Origin: an uncultured Bacteroides sp.
GTDB lineage: Bacteria; Bacteroidota; Bacteroidia; Bacteroidales; Bacteroidaceae
Direction of reading: 5' to 3'
Assembly (NCBI GenBank): GCA_900553185.1
Contig: USCT01000001.1
Location: 1-64,000 of the forward strand
DNA: 64,000 nt
Part shown: positions 18,730 to 28,229 of the stretch, one piece after another
Layout of the letters: every line of letters begins with the position of its first letter
Numbering within the stretch: position 1 is the first letter of the stretch
Notes under the pieces: generated by a model
What the model saw: only the letters and a program-made list of their open reading frames with translations
Database searches by the model: none
Told to the model about the DNA's origin: nothing
Program-made: the position numbers and the translations under genes

Positions 18730-19824
18730 ATGAAAAAAGAAAAGATTATATTGACCGGTGACCGTCCTACCGGAAAACTTCATATCGGACATTATGTAGG
18801 CTCCTTGCGCCGTCGCGTAGAACTCCAGAATTCAGGCCTTTACGATAAGATCTTTATTTTCGAAGCCGACGGACAGGCCTTGACCGACAATATTGATAAT
18901 CCGGAAAAGGTACGCCAGAACGTGATAGAAGTGGCGTTGGATTATTTATCAGTAGGACTGGATCCGAGCAAATCGACCATCTTTATTCAGTCTCAGATAC
19001 CGGAGTTGTGCGAATTGACCTTTTATTACATGGATATGGTAACAGTATCGCGTTTGCAACGTAATCCTACCGTGAAAACTGAAATCCAGATGCGTAATTT
19101 CGAGACAAGTATTCCGGTGGGTTTCTTTACTTATCCTATCAGCCAGGCTGCCGATATTACGGCTTTCAAGGCTACCACTGTACCGGTGGGCGAAGATCAG
19201 GAGCCCATGATTGAACAGGCCCGTGAAATTGTCCGTCGTTTCAATCACATCTATGGTGAAACACTGGTAGAACCGGAAATTCTTTTGCCGGACAATGCGG
19301 CTTGTTTGCGATTGCCGGGAACTGACGGTAAAGCGAAGATGAGTAAATCGCTGGGTAACTGCATTTATTTGGCAGATACGGCAGATGAGGTAGAGAAAAA
19401 AGTGAAAAGTATGTATACCGATCCTACTCACATCAAGGTAAGCGATCCGGGACGTCTGGAAGGGAATACGGTATTTACATACCTGGACGCTTTTTGTCGT
19501 CCGGAACATTTTGGCCGTTATTTGCCGGATTACGCTTCGCTGGATGAGCTGAAAGCGCATTATACCCGCGGCGGACTGGGTGATATGAAGGTTAAGAAAT
19601 TCCTGGCCGCTATCATGCAGGAAGAGCTGGAGCCTATCCGTAACCGCCGTAAAGAATTTGAAAAAGATATTCCGGCGGTATATGCCATGCTGAAGCAGGG
19701 ATGTGAAGTGGCACGTGAGGCTGCGGCACAGACGCTTGACGAGGTACGCAAGGCCATGAAGATTAATTATTTCGATGATGATGCCTTGATTGCCGAACAG
19801 GCCAAACGCTTCGGAAACGAGTAA
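18730..19824 (+). CDS. trpS: Tryptophanyl-tRNA synthetase
   Basis: Charges tRNA-Trp. The 364-residue class I synthetase has the HIGH signature (KLHIGHYVG, about residues 17-25) and the KMSKS signature (AKMSKSLG). I chose the ATG at 18730 rather than the upstream in-frame one at 18682: the upstream one lies in the promoter's -7 box, and the shorter form begins at the conserved [10 protein letters not shown] stretch. The gene converges on menA, with hairpin-forming sequence between the stops. Confidence 0.96.
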   Translation: MKKEKIILTGDRPTGKLHIGHYVGSLRRRVELQNSGLYDKIFIFEADGQALTDNIDNPEKVRQNVIEVALDYLSVGLDPSKSTIFIQSQIPELCELTFYYMDMVTVSRLQRNPTVKTEIQMRNFETSIPVGFFTYPISQAADITAFKATTVPVGEDQEPMIEQAREIVRRFNHIYGETLVEPEILLPDNAACLRLPGTDGKAKMSKSLGNCIYLADTADEVEKKVKSMYTDPTHIKVSDPGRLEGNTVFTYLDAFCRPEHFGRYLPDYASLDELKAHYTRGGLGDMKVKKFLAAIMQEELEPIRNRRKEFEKDIPAVYAMLKQGCEVAREAAAQTLDEVRKAMKINYFDDDALIAEQAKRFGNE

Positions 19825-19879
19825 AGAGCATTTTTGAAAAAATATCCGGACTCTCCCGATATTGAGAATCCGGACACAG

Positions 19880-19921
19880 AGGGCTGGTGTTGTAGAAAAA
19901 TCTTTTTACAGCACCAGCCCT
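19880..19921. terminator. Hairpin between trpS and menA
   Basis: Perfect 10 bp arms at 19880-19889 and 19912-19921 enclose a 22-base loop that contains a T-run. The right arm overlaps the last codons of menA. A smaller TCCGGA repeat pair lies just upstream. It probably ends trpS transcripts, but there is no T-run after the stem. Confidence 0.4.
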
Positions 19922-20799
19922 ATTGTCAGTAGCATTCCGAATATCAGGATGTTACGGGAGGTCTCTCCCAATATCCGGTTTAAGGCTTTTCCCTGATGAA
20001 TACGAGCCATTTTCATGGTTGTCAGGATGTGTGGCAGCAGATATATCTGAGGCAGAATGGCTGCCAGCGGTTTACCAAGCGTGATGAAATAAAAGCAGCA
20101 CCAGCAGGAAACCAGCCCCAGCAGAAAATACAGGATAAGTCCGGATTTGGCTCCCAGACGGACTACCAGCGTTTTCTTTCCGCTTTTCCGATCCTGGTCT
20201 CGGTCGCGGAAGTTGTTGACCATCAGCAGGGTGTCGATGGTGAGTCCGCAAGCCAGTGACGCCATGGTAACAGCCGTATTCCAGCCGTGTCCCATGACAT
20301 AATACGTACAACCTACCGGTACGAAACCAAAAAAGACCAGTACCAGTATGTCTCCCCAGCCGTGATAAGCCAGGGGGTAAGGACCGGCAGTATAGAGGAA
20401 AGCGAAGAGGATGCAGGCCAGTCCAACCGGAATCATTTCCCAACCTCCGTAGGTTAGCAGGCACAGTCCACAGCAGGCGGCCAGCAGGGTGGTGATCAGG
20501 ATTCCTTTTTTCATGGCCGATACGGTAATCCAACCTTGGGCGCAGGCCCGTTCGGGGCCCAGGCGGTCTTCGCGGTCGGTTCCTTTCAGAAAATCATACA
20601 GGTCATTGATGAAATTGGCGTCTATCTGCATCAGGTATGCAAAGAGAAAACAGAGGATGGCCGGAACAGCCTGCAGATGTCCGTAAATATAGGCTAATGC
20701 GCATCCCAGCATCACCGGAACGGAAGCAGCCGTCAGAGTTTTAGGTCTGGCAGCCAGCAACCAGGCTTTCATCGAGTTAGGTATAGGATTTTGTTTCAT
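19906..20799 (-). CDS. menA: 1,4-dihydroxy-2-naphthoate polyprenyltransferase
   Basis: Integral membrane enzyme that attaches the prenyl tail to dihydroxynaphthoate in menaquinone synthesis, the quinone used by anaerobic Bacteroides respiration. The 297-residue protein is of UbiA-superfamily type with about eight to nine membrane helices. The two aspartate-rich prenyl-diphosphate sites are visible as NDLYD (about residues 64-69) and, in the second half, NNFRDRDQD. It stands alone and is divergent from the metallophosphoesterase gene; a minus-strand -7 element (TACCTTTG) lies at 20827-20834. Other men genes are not in the window. Confidence 0.93.
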   Translation of the reverse strand: MKQNPIPNSMKAWLLAARPKTLTAASVPVMLGCALAYIYGHLQAVPAILCFLFAYLMQIDANFINDLYDFLKGTDREDRLGPERACAQGWITVSAMKKGILITTLLAACCGLCLLTYGGWEMIPVGLACILFAFLYTAGPYPLAYHGWGDILVLVFFGFVPVGCTYYVMGHGWNTAVTMASLACGLTIDTLLMVNNFRDRDQDRKSGKKTLVVRLGAKSGLILYFLLGLVSCWCCFYFITLGKPLAAILPQIYLLPHILTTMKMARIHQGKALNRILGETSRNILIFGMLLTIGLVL

Positions 20800-20895
20800 T
20801 GGTTAAAATCTTTGTTATTGTGGTTGCAAAGGTAGTGTTTTTTTGATTGACTGAGTTTAGATGGATGGTAGAAGAAAAAATCTTATATCGGTTTA

Positions 20896-20930
20896 TTGAG
20901 CGGTAAATTCGTCGGAACAATGTATTTTTG
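20896..20930 (+). promoter_or_regulatory. Promoter of the metallophosphoesterase gene
   Basis: TATTTTTG at 20923-20930 is a good -7 element; a TTG at 20896-20898 is 24 bp upstream, slightly far. The start codon follows after 24 bp. Confidence 0.5.
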
Positions 20931-20954
20931 TATTGCTTAATAAACGGATCATAC

Positions 20955-21809
20955 ATGATGAAGCAGAAATTCTGGAAGATATTTCCCTGGATAATGGTGG
21001 CAGCCTGGCTGTTCAGCTCGTGTGCTACGGCCTCTTTCTCCAAATACAAGGGAGTAGGGCGTATCAAACGGTATGATATTTACAATGAACAGCTTCCGGA
21101 ATCGTTCGACGGATTCCGGATAGCTTTTGCTACCGATTTTCACTATGAAAGCCGGTTTACGGCCAAGAGGTTGCCGAATGCTGTGAGAGCCCTTCAGTCG
21201 CTCGATGCTGATGTCCTGATACTGGGTGGTGACTATCAGGGTAGAAACGGAGGCGATGTGGAACAGTTGTTCAAGGCATTGAAGCAAGTGAAAACTCCTT
21301 ATGGAACGTATGCGGTGATGGGAAATCATGAGCGGGGACAGGCAGATACCTTGGCACGGAAAGCCATGAAGGTTTGTGGGGTGAAGTTACTGGAACACAG
21401 GGTAGATACGCTTTGGAAGGAAAACCAGTTTATCGAGATTTGTGGAATCCGGAATCCTTTTGACTTAAAGACGAATGGTGTATCGCCTACTTTGGCCTTG
21501 AAACCGGAAGATTTTGTGGTGATGGTGACACATACTCCCGATTATGTGGAAGATGTGGATATTTCGCATACAGATCTGGCCCTGGCCGGGCATACGCACG
21601 GCGGACAAGTCAGTTTGTTTAAACGATGGACACCGGCCGGACATTTTTCCAAGTATGGGAATCGTTTTCTTACCGGACTGAAATGCAATAGCCAGGGAAT
21701 TCCGGTCATTATCAGTAACGGACTGGGCACTTCCCGGAGAGATGTCCGCTTGTTTACGCCCAGCGAGGTTGTACTGATTATCCTTCATGGCTCTCCGGAA
21801 GTACCATAA
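20955..21809 (+). CDS. Metallophosphoesterase, YkuE-like, probable lipoprotein
   Basis: A 284-residue calcineurin-like phosphoesterase. The N-terminus has a hydrophobic stretch ending LFSSC, a likely lipobox, so the protein is membrane-anchored outside the cytoplasm. Metal-binding motifs are present in family order: DFHYE (a variant of DxH), GGDYQ, GNHE, HTP and GHTHGG. Relatives such as YkuE and UDP-2,3-diacylglucosamine pyrophosphatases act on phospho-lipids or cell-wall precursors; the substrate here is unknown. The ATG at 20955 or the adjacent one at 20958 is preferred over the upstream in-frame ATG at 20928, which overlaps the -7 box. The stop is 3 bp from the convergent nadD stop. Confidence 0.88.
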   Translation: MMKQKFWKIFPWIMVAAWLFSSCATASFSKYKGVGRIKRYDIYNEQLPESFDGFRIAFATDFHYESRFTAKRLPNAVRALQSLDADVLILGGDYQGRNGGDVEQLFKALKQVKTPYGTYAVMGNHERGQADTLARKAMKVCGVKLLEHRVDTLWKENQFIEICGIRNPFDLKTNGVSPTLALKPEDFVVMVTHTPDYVEDVDISHTDLALAGHTHGGQVSLFKRWTPAGHFSKYGNRFLTGLKCNSQGIPVIISNGLGTSRRDVRLFTPSEVVLIILHGSPEVP

Positions 21810-21812
21810 CGG

Positions 21813-22403
21813 TTATTTCCGGTAGAGGTGAAGTTCTTTTATCAGGCGGTCTACTTCCGGATGGAGGAAATAGCGCATATCTTTTCCTTCCTGGATAGCT
21901 GTACGGATAAAGGTAGAGCTGATTTCCAGAAGAGGTGTCTGTACGGCTTTGACGCGTGGTGGAAGCGTCAGTGCGCCGATGTCGTAACCGGGACGCGGAT
22001 AAATCAGTACATAATGTTTCTGAAGAATTTCTTCAGGAGACTTCCAGCGGTCGAAAGCGGCCCAGTTATCGGCTCCGATAATCAGGTAAAAATCACGGTC
22101 GGGATACTCTTTGGCCAGCTTATTCAGGGTATGGATGGTATACGAGGGGCGGGGCAGGTGGAATTCGAAATCGGAGGCCTTGAAACGGGGGTAACCTTCT
22201 ACCGCAGCCTGGACCATTTGCAGGCGGAGCTGGTCGTCCAACAGGTGTTGATGGACTTTAAACGGGTTTAAAGGGGAAACCAGAAACCATACTTCGTCTA
22301 CTTCGCCGTATTCACACAAGTAATTGGCCAATGCCAGATGTCCGAGGTGAATCGGATTGAAGGACCCTCCGAAGATTCCGGTCTTTATACGATTTTCTTC
22401 CAT
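21813..22403 (-). CDS. nadD: Nicotinate-nucleotide adenylyltransferase
   Basis: Adenylates nicotinate mononucleotide in NAD synthesis. The 196-residue protein starts [17 protein letters not shown], the nucleotidyltransferase motif, and carries the C-terminal ISSTFIR motif that binds the nucleotide. I place the start at 22403. An in-frame extension to 22523 would run entirely inside the next gene upstream and shows no conserved sequence. The gene's first 19 bases overlap the end of the small membrane protein gene, so the two are translationally linked within the yicC-gmk-nadD group. Confidence 0.95.
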   Translation of the reverse strand: MEENRIKTGIFGGSFNPIHLGHLALANYLCEYGEVDEVWFLVSPLNPFKVHQHLLDDQLRLQMVQAAVEGYPRFKASDFEFHLPRPSYTIHTLNKLAKEYPDRDFYLIIGADNWAAFDRWKSPEEILQKHYVLIYPRPGYDIGALTLPPRVKAVQTPLLEISSTFIRTAIQEGKDMRYFLHPEVDRLIKELHLYRK

Positions 22404-22567
22404 TTGTAGAAGTTGATGATCTGCCAGACAGCTACAAGCAGCATACCTGCCGCAATGATATATTCCTTTTTGTAAACGGCCACTACACCGACGGCTGCAG
22501 CCGTCAGGCCGATAACGATACACAGAATCAAAAGGATGCGGATAACTTTTTTCGGGTTTTTAGCCAT
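22385..22567 (-). CDS. Small two-helix membrane protein
   Basis: Sixty residues with a short lysine-rich N-terminus, two hydrophobic segments (about 8-30 and 35-53) and a basic end: a small inner-membrane protein. I recognise no named family. It sits tightly between gmk (14 bp gap) and nadD (19 bp overlap). The tight packing and the coherent two-helix pattern argue that it is a real gene. Its function is unknown. Confidence 0.75.
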   Translation of the reverse strand: MAKNPKKVIRILLILCIVIGLTAAAVGVVAVYKKEYIIAAGMLLVAVWQIINFYKWKKIV

Positions 22568-22581
22568 GAGAACATATATGT

Positions 22582-23148
22582 TTAGCGGTTCAGGAAATCG
22601 GTAATTGTCTTTAATGCTTCGGCTTCAGCTTTTTCCAGGTTGTCGTTGACTATGATCACATCGAATCGGGGTGCATAGCTTAATTCGAATTCGGCCTTCG
22701 CAATGCGGCTTTCGATCACTTCCGGGGTGTCAGTACCCCGCCCGTTAAGGCGTTTGCGCAGCTCCTCGATAGAAGGTGGCTGAATGAAGACAGACAAAGC
22801 CCGTTCGCCGTAATATTGCTTGATGTTGCATCCGCCTACTACGTCTACATCGAAAATTACGTTCTGTCCGGCTTCCAGCTGTTTTTCTACTTGTGCTTTC
22901 AGCGTGCCGTAGAACCGGTCTTTGTATACTTCCTCGTATTCCAGAAATTCGTTGTTGGCAATACGCTGTTTAAATTCTTCCGGTGTCAGGAAGAAATATT
23001 CTACTCCGTTTTTTTCGGTCCCTCTTGGTGCACGGCTGGTAGCCGAAATGGAGAAAGCCAGGTTCAGGTTCTGGGTCAGCAGGTAGTTGATGATGGTTGA
23101 TTTTCCCGAACCGGAGGGAGCTGAAAAAATAATCAGTTTTCCTGTCAT
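22582..23148 (-). CDS. gmk: Guanylate kinase
   Basis: Phosphorylates GMP to GDP with ATP. The 188-residue protein has the P-loop SAPSGSGKST at residues 9-18, the GMP-binding segment with TSRAPRGTEKNGVEYFF, and the lid with the RLNGRGTD stretch. Start and length match the family. It follows yicC by 24 bp, a pairing also common in other bacteria, and precedes the small membrane protein gene. Confidence 0.97.
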   Translation of the reverse strand: MTGKLIIFSAPSGSGKSTIINYLLTQNLNLAFSISATSRAPRGTEKNGVEYFFLTPEEFKQRIANNEFLEYEEVYKDRFYGTLKAQVEKQLEAGQNVIFDVDVVGGCNIKQYYGERALSVFIQPPSIEELRKRLNGRGTDTPEVIESRIAKAEFELSYAPRFDVIIVNDNLEKAEAEALKTITDFLNR

Positions 23149-23172
23149 GTGTATGGATAATTGAGATTGTTT

Positions 23173-24048
23173 TTACATTACGTTGAGTACCTGTTCTTTG
23201 ATTTGTTCCAGTTCGTCTTTCATTTGTACGACGATATTCTGCATTTCCGCATGGTTCGATTTGCTTCCGGTCGTATTGATTTCCCGTCCCATTTCCTGGG
23301 CGATGAATCCGAGTTTCTTTCCCTGTCCGTGACCGCCTACCAGGGTTTCGCGGAAATAGCGAAGATGGTTCGACAATCGTTGCTTTTCTTCGTTGATGTC
23401 CAGCTTTTCGATGTAGTAAATCAATTCTTGTTCCAGACGGTTCTTATCATAATCTACACTGATTGTTTTTTCCAGGGCGTCGGTAATGCGTTCCCGTATT
23501 TTGGTCACACGTTCTTTTTCGTATGGTTCAATGCTGTGAAGCAGGCGTTCGATGTTGTCTATCTTTTCGGTGAATTTCTTTTCGAGTGCCTGTCCTTCCT
23601 GCTTCCGGAAGTCTACCAGGTGCTGTAAGGCTTCCATGACGGCCTTACGTACTACTTCCCATTCTTCGTCCGAAAGTTCCTGTATATCTACGCGCGTCAG
23701 TACATCAGGCATGCGTAACAGGGTGGCAAACCAGTCCTGAGGTACCGGTATATGATATGTCTCGGCGATGTCTTTTATCTGGTTGTAGTAATTTTCTACC
23801 AGTGCGGCATTGATGGGAGTCGCTGTTTCGGCTGTATCTTTTTCTACCCATAGACTGAAATCCACTTTACCACGTTCCAGTGTCTGGGTAATCAGGTTAC
23901 GTATTTCCATCTCTTTTTCCCGGTACAAAGGTGCTATGCGTGTAGACAAATCCATAGCTTTGCTATTCAAGGATTTGATCTCTATATTAATTTTTTTATC
24001 TCCGAACATGACTGTCGCTTTGCCATATCCGGTCATCGACTGTATCAT
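23173..24048 (-). CDS. yicC: YicC family protein (putative endoribonuclease)
   Basis: A 291-residue cytoplasmic protein beginning IQSMTGYGKA, the signature of the YicC/YloC family, with the conserved C-terminal DUF1732 part ending VKDELEQIKEQVLN-like. Family members have been described as endoribonucleases that act on small RNAs. It is the first gene of the minus-strand group with gmk and nadD. It is divergent from tsaB; a minus-strand -7 element (TACTTTTG) lies at 24068-24075 with TTG 22 bp upstream. Confidence 0.95.
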   Translation of the reverse strand: MIQSMTGYGKATVMFGDKKINIEIKSLNSKAMDLSTRIAPLYREKEMEIRNLITQTLERGKVDFSLWVEKDTAETATPINAALVENYYNQIKDIAETYHIPVPQDWFATLLRMPDVLTRVDIQELSDEEWEVVRKAVMEALQHLVDFRKQEGQALEKKFTEKIDNIERLLHSIEPYEKERVTKIRERITDALEKTISVDYDKNRLEQELIYYIEKLDINEEKQRLSNHLRYFRETLVGGHGQGKKLGFIAQEMGREINTTGSKSNHAEMQNIVVQMKDELEQIKEQVLNVM

Positions 24049-24067
24049 AACTAAATGTATTTTTTTG

Positions 24068-24117
24068 CAAAAGTAAAGAAAATATGGAAATGGAGTACAA
24101 ATAAAAGTGTATATTTG
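24068..24117. promoter_or_regulatory. Divergent yicC and tsaB promoters
   Basis: Minus strand: -7 element at 24068-24075 and TTG at 24098-24100 (22 bp spacer) for yicC. Plus strand: TATATTTG at 24110-24117 for tsaB, no clear -33 element. The two promoters overlap, so they may compete. Confidence 0.5.
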
Positions 24118-24153
24118 CAGACTATCTCTATATAACTCTATATAAGAATAATT

Positions 24154-24843
24154 ATGTCTTGCATTTTACATATCGAAACATCTACGGAAGTATGTTCTGT
24201 TTCTGCGAGTCAGGATGGGGCTTCCATTTTTTCAAAAGAGGATTTCAACGGGCCTTCACATGCTACGGTTTTGGGGGTGTATGTAGACGAAGCGTTGTCG
24301 TTCATTGATAATCATGCTATCCCGTTGGATGCTGTGGCAGTAAGTTGTGGCCCGGGTTCTTATACAGGTTTGCGTATCGGTGTATCTATGGCAAAAGGTA
24401 TCTGTTACGGGCGGAATGTCCCGTTGATCGGGATACCTACGCTGGAGGTGATGTGTGTACCGGTGCTGTTGCATCAGGATCTTCCGGAAGATGCGTTGCT
24501 TTGTCCGATGATTGACGCACGTCGCATGGAAGTATATGCTGCCGTTTATGACCGTGCCTTGCGGGTAAAGCGTGAGACGGCTGCCGATATTATCGATGAA
24601 ACATCGTATGCCGAATTCCTGAATGAACATCCGGTATACTTTTTCGGTAACGGGGCTGCCAAATGCCGGGAGAAACTGACTCATCCGAATGCGCATTTTA
24701 TTGATAACATTTATCCGCTGGCAAAATGGATGTTTCCGCTGGCCGAGAAAGCGATGGCACTTTCGGACTTCAAGGATGTAGCATATTTCGAGCCTTTCTA
24801 CCTGAAGGAGTTTGTGGCTTCGAAACCTAAAAAATTATTGTAA
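24154..24843 (+). CDS. tsaB: tRNA threonylcarbamoyladenosine synthesis protein TsaB
   Basis: Partner of TsaD in the t6A modification of ANN-decoding tRNAs. The 229-residue protein has an actin-like (ASKHA) fold; the N-terminal ILHIETST and the VSCGPGSYTGLRIG motif are typical. It is the first gene of a plus-strand run of seven genes ending with rseP, with gaps of 5-36 bp. Confidence 0.95.
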   Translation: MSCILHIETSTEVCSVSASQDGASIFSKEDFNGPSHATVLGVYVDEALSFIDNHAIPLDAVAVSCGPGSYTGLRIGVSMAKGICYGRNVPLIGIPTLEVMCVPVLLHQDLPEDALLCPMIDARRMEVYAAVYDRALRVKRETAADIIDETSYAEFLNEHPVYFFGNGAAKCREKLTHPNAHFIDNIYPLAKWMFPLAEKAMALSDFKDVAYFEPFYLKEFVASKPKKLL

Positions 24844-24879
24844 ACGAGAAGGAGAAAAGATAAATCTAAAATAACAAGC

Positions 24880-25482
24880 ATGGAGTATAATACCCAACAA
24901 CGGAAATTGCCGCTTCCCGAATACGGACGCAGTGTACAGAATATGGTGGATCACGCATTGACTATTGAAGACCGTGAAGAGCGCCAGCGCTGTGCCAATA
25001 CCATTGTAAATATCATGGGAGGTATGTTCCCGCATTTGCGCGATGTGGAAGATTTCAATCATAAGTTATGGGACCATCTGGCTATCATGTCCGATTTTAA
25101 ACTGGATATTGATTATCCGGTAGAAGTTGTCAAGAAAGAAAGTCTGGAGGTAAAGCCGGATCGGATTCCTTATTCACAAAACAACATTCATTATCGTCAT
25201 TACGGACGCTTTATTCAGGATTTGATTCAGGTAGCGGTGGACTATCCGGAAGGCAACGAACGGAAACAGCTGATTTCCATGATTGCCAATCACATGAAAA
25301 AAGATTACCTCAACTGGAACAAGGACGGAGTAGAGGATCAGAAAATTCTGGATGATCTGTGCGAACTGTCGGGAGGTAAAATCCGGGTATCGCCGGAAGA
25401 TATTCGTCTGATTGAACCGCGTACTTTCATTCCGCGCCGTCGGCAGATGAATAACAACAATCAGCAACGCAGAAAATATTAA
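24880..25482 (+). CDS. DUF4290 family protein
   Basis: A 200-residue soluble protein without signal peptide or membrane segment. It matches the conserved Bacteroidetes family of unknown function (DUF4290) that lies next to murA. The C-terminal 15 residues are rich in Asn, Gln and Arg and look disordered. It lies 36 bp after tsaB and 18 bp before murA, so it is in the same operon. No catalytic motif is evident; a link to peptidoglycan precursor synthesis is only suggested by position. Confidence 0.85.
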   Translation: MEYNTQQRKLPLPEYGRSVQNMVDHALTIEDREERQRCANTIVNIMGGMFPHLRDVEDFNHKLWDHLAIMSDFKLDIDYPVEVVKKESLEVKPDRIPYSQNNIHYRHYGRFIQDLIQVAVDYPEGNERKQLISMIANHMKKDYLNWNKDGVEDQKILDDLCELSGGKIRVSPEDIRLIEPRTFIPRRRQMNNNNQQRRKY

Positions 25483-25500
25483 CCGGAAATTCTTGTGAGT

Positions 25501-26808
25501 ATGGCTTCATTTGTAATAGAAGGCGGACATAAGCTGCACGGTGAAATTACACCGCAGGGAGCAAAGAATGAAGTGCTGGAGGTACTTTGTGCTACACTGT
25601 TGACCTCGGAAGAGGTGACTATCAGTAACATCCCGGACATCTTGGATGTGAACAACCTGATTCAGTTGCTTCGGGATATGGGCGTAAAGGTTTCGAAAAC
25701 GGATTTTGAAACCTATACGTTTCAGGCTGATTTCGTAAACTTGTCTTATCTGGAAAGCGATGACTTCTTGCAGCGTTGTTCCAAACTGCGCGGTTCCGTT
25801 ATGCTGGTGGGACCGTTGATTGCACGGTTCGGACAGGCCATGATTTCCAAGCCGGGCGGAGACAAGATTGGTCGCCGTCGGCTGGATACGCATTTTCTGG
25901 GCATTCAGAAGCTGGGAGCCAACTTTGATTATGACGCCGACAGAAAAGTCTATCGGATTGCTGCCGAACGGTTGAAGGGAGCCGATATGCTGCTCGATGA
26001 GGCTTCCGTGACGGGTACAGCCAATATCATCATGGCGGCTGTACTGGCCGAAGGTACGACTACCATTTACAATGCTGCTTGTGAGCCATACATTCAGCAG
26101 TTGTGCCGGATGTTGAACCGTATGGGAGCCAGAATCTCCGGCATTGCTTCCAATCTGCTTACCATCGAAGGGGTAAAAAGCCTGAGCGGATGTAAGCATC
26201 ACGTACTTCCCGATATGATTGAGGTAGGAAGCTTTATCGGTATGGCGGCCATGACGGCCAGTGAACTGACTATTAAAAATGTGTCTTATCGGAATTTGGG
26301 AATTATCCCCGATAGTTTCCGGCGTCTGGGCATTCATCTGGAACAGCGCGGAGACGACATCTACATTCCTGCTCAGGAACATTATCAGATTGATTCCTTC
26401 ATTGACGGTTCCATCATGACCATTGCTGATGCCCCCTGGCCGGGATTGACGCCCGACCTGCTGAGTGTTATGCTGGTGGTTGCCACGCAGGCTAAAGGCA
26501 GTGTACTGATTCATCAGAAGATGTTTGAAAGTCGTCTGTTTTTTGTGGACAAATTGATTGATATGGGTGCGCAGATTATTTTATGTGACCCCCATCGTGC
26601 CGTTGTGATAGGTCATGACCGTAACTTCTGTTTGCGCGGAGGAACCATGTCGTCGCCGGATATCCGTGCCGGCATTGCGCTGTTGATTGCCGCATTGGGG
26701 GCTACAGGTGTCAGCCGGATTCATAACATAGAGCAGATAGACCGTGGCTATCAGAATATAGAACAGCGCCTGACCGCGTTGGGCGCACGTATTACACGGG
26801 TTGAATAG
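25501..26808 (+). CDS. murA: UDP-N-acetylglucosamine 1-carboxyvinyltransferase, Asp-type active site
   Basis: First committed step of peptidoglycan synthesis: transfers enolpyruvate from phosphoenolpyruvate to UDP-GlcNAc. The 435-residue protein keeps the family fold and the substrate-binding GAKNEVLEVL segment. In the active-site loop, where most bacteria have GGC, it reads PGGDKIGRRR: Asp121 replaces the cysteine alkylated by fosfomycin. Such Asp forms are known to be active and intrinsically fosfomycin-resistant. ATG 25501 is preferred to the GTG two codons upstream. Operon partner of DUF4290 (upstream) and rimM (12 bp downstream). Confidence 0.95.
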   Translation: MASFVIEGGHKLHGEITPQGAKNEVLEVLCATLLTSEEVTISNIPDILDVNNLIQLLRDMGVKVSKTDFETYTFQADFVNLSYLESDDFLQRCSKLRGSVMLVGPLIARFGQAMISKPGGDKIGRRRLDTHFLGIQKLGANFDYDADRKVYRIAAERLKGADMLLDEASVTGTANIIMAAVLAEGTTTIYNAACEPYIQQLCRMLNRMGARISGIASNLLTIEGVKSLSGCKHHVLPDMIEVGSFIGMAAMTASELTIKNVSYRNLGIIPDSFRRLGIHLEQRGDDIYIPAQEHYQIDSFIDGSIMTIADAPWPGLTPDLLSVMLVVATQAKGSVLIHQKMFESRLFFVDKLIDMGAQIILCDPHRAVVIGHDRNFCLRGGTMSSPDIRAGIALLIAALGATGVSRIHNIEQIDRGYQNIEQRLTALGARITRVE

Positions 26809-26820
26809 TCGGTGGATTTT

Positions 26821-27336
26821 ATGATAAGAAAAGAAGAAGTTTTTAAGATAGGAGTTCTCAATAAGCCTCATGGCATAAAGGGAGAAATAAGTTTTACCTT
26901 TACGGACGATGTGTTCGACCGGGTAGATTGTGATTACCTGGTCTTGTTGCTGGACGGTATTCTGGTACCTTTCTTTATCGAGGAATACCGTTTCCGCTCG
27001 GACGACGTGGTTCTGATCAAGTTTGAGGGAATCGATACGGCCGAACGGGCACGCATGTTTTCGAACGTAGAAGTTTATTTCCCGAAACGTTATGTGGAAG
27101 AAGAAGAAGGAGTGTCGTCGTGGAATTTCTTTGTCGGATTCCGGGTTACGGATGTCCGTCACGGAGATTTGGGCGAGATTACTCACGTAGACGATACAAC
27201 GATGAACGTCTTGTTTGTGATTGAACAGAACGGGCAGGAAATACTTTTGCCGGCGCATGAGGAGTTTATCAGGGATCTGGATAAGAAAAAGAAACTACTG
27301 ACGGTGGAAATACCGGACGGATTACTGGAACAATAA
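26821..27336 (+). CDS. rimM: 16S rRNA processing protein RimM
   Basis: Binds ribosomal protein S19 and helps mature the 30S head. The 171-residue protein has an N-terminal RimM domain ([14 protein letters not shown] at the start) and a C-terminal PRC-barrel with [12 protein letters not shown] use ATG 26821; a GTG three codons earlier (26812) is also possible. It lies between murA and a peptidase gene in the seven-gene run, apart from its usual partners trmD and rplS. Confidence 0.94.
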   Translation: MIRKEEVFKIGVLNKPHGIKGEISFTFTDDVFDRVDCDYLVLLLDGILVPFFIEEYRFRSDDVVLIKFEGIDTAERARMFSNVEVYFPKRYVEEEEGVSSWNFFVGFRVTDVRHGDLGEITHVDDTTMNVLFVIEQNGQEILLPAHEEFIRDLDKKKKLLTVEIPDGLLEQ

Positions 27337-27357
27337 GAATGAAATAAGAACACGTTT

Positions 27358-28224
27358 ATGAAGCGGAGAGGACGTAAGGCTTTCTGGCATAACATTAAGT
27401 TCAAGTATAAGCTGATTATCCTGAACGAGAACACCTTGGAAGAGGTGGCGGGTATTCATGTGTCTAAATTGAATGGAATATCCGTGTTGCTGCTTGCCTG
27501 TACGGTTATCTTTCTGATTGCCGCGTGTATCATTGCGTTTACTCCGTTGCGTAATTATTTGCCGGGGTATATGAACAGCGAAGTGCGTAGTCAGGTGGTA
27601 GAAAACGCCCTTCGTGCAGACTCGTTGCAACAGGCACTCGAGCGTCAGCAGTTGTATATAATGAACATTCAGGATATTTTTAGCGGAAAGGTGAAAGCCG
27701 ATACGGTGCAGTCCATTGATTCGCTGACGGATGTCCGGGTGGATGAGCTGATGGAACGTTCGGAAGAAGAGAAGAAGTTCCGGAAACAATACGAGGCGAA
27801 GGAACGTTATAATCTACGTACGGTGAATGAGAGTCATGATGCGGCCGGTCTGATCTTTTATCGGCCGGTACGGGGAGTCATGACGACCGGTTTCCAGCCT
27901 GGACGGAAACATTTTGGAGCGGATCTGGTAGCGGCTCCCAACGAGAATATACTTGCAGCACTGGATGGAACGGTAATACTGGCGGCTTATACGGCCGAAT
28001 CTGGGTATGTCATCCAGATACAGCATACCCGTAATTTCATCACGGTATATAAGCATTGCGGCTCTTTGTTGAAAGAAGAAGGAGATGAGGTGAAGGGTGG
28101 AGAAGTCATTGCGTTGGTTGGAAACAGGGGCAATGAGCATTCCAAGGAAGAACAGCCGCATCTGCATTTTGAATTGTGGCATCAGGGAGCTCCCATTAAT
28201 CCGGAAAAATATATTGTATTCTAA
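27358..28224 (+). CDS. Membrane-anchored M23 (LytM-type) peptidase
   Basis: A 288-residue protein. A basic N-terminus precedes one membrane helix (about 40-62), then a helical linker (about 75-155) and a C-terminal LytM domain (about 165-285). Zinc-site motifs KHFGAD (HxxxD) and HLHFE (HxH) are complete, so it is probably an active peptidoglycan endopeptidase held at the inner membrane facing the periplasm. It starts 21 bp after rimM and ends 5 bp before dxr. The context with murA, dxr and rseP points to envelope growth. Confidence 0.92.
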   Translation: MKRRGRKAFWHNIKFKYKLIILNENTLEEVAGIHVSKLNGISVLLLACTVIFLIAACIIAFTPLRNYLPGYMNSEVRSQVVENALRADSLQQALERQQLYIMNIQDIFSGKVKADTVQSIDSLTDVRVDELMERSEEEKKFRKQYEAKERYNLRTVNESHDAAGLIFYRPVRGVMTTGFQPGRKHFGADLVAAPNENILAALDGTVILAAYTAESGYVIQIQHTRNFITVYKHCGSLLKEEGDEVKGGEVIALVGNRGNEHSKEEQPHLHFELWHQGAPINPEKYIVF

Positions 28225-28229
28225 TAATT

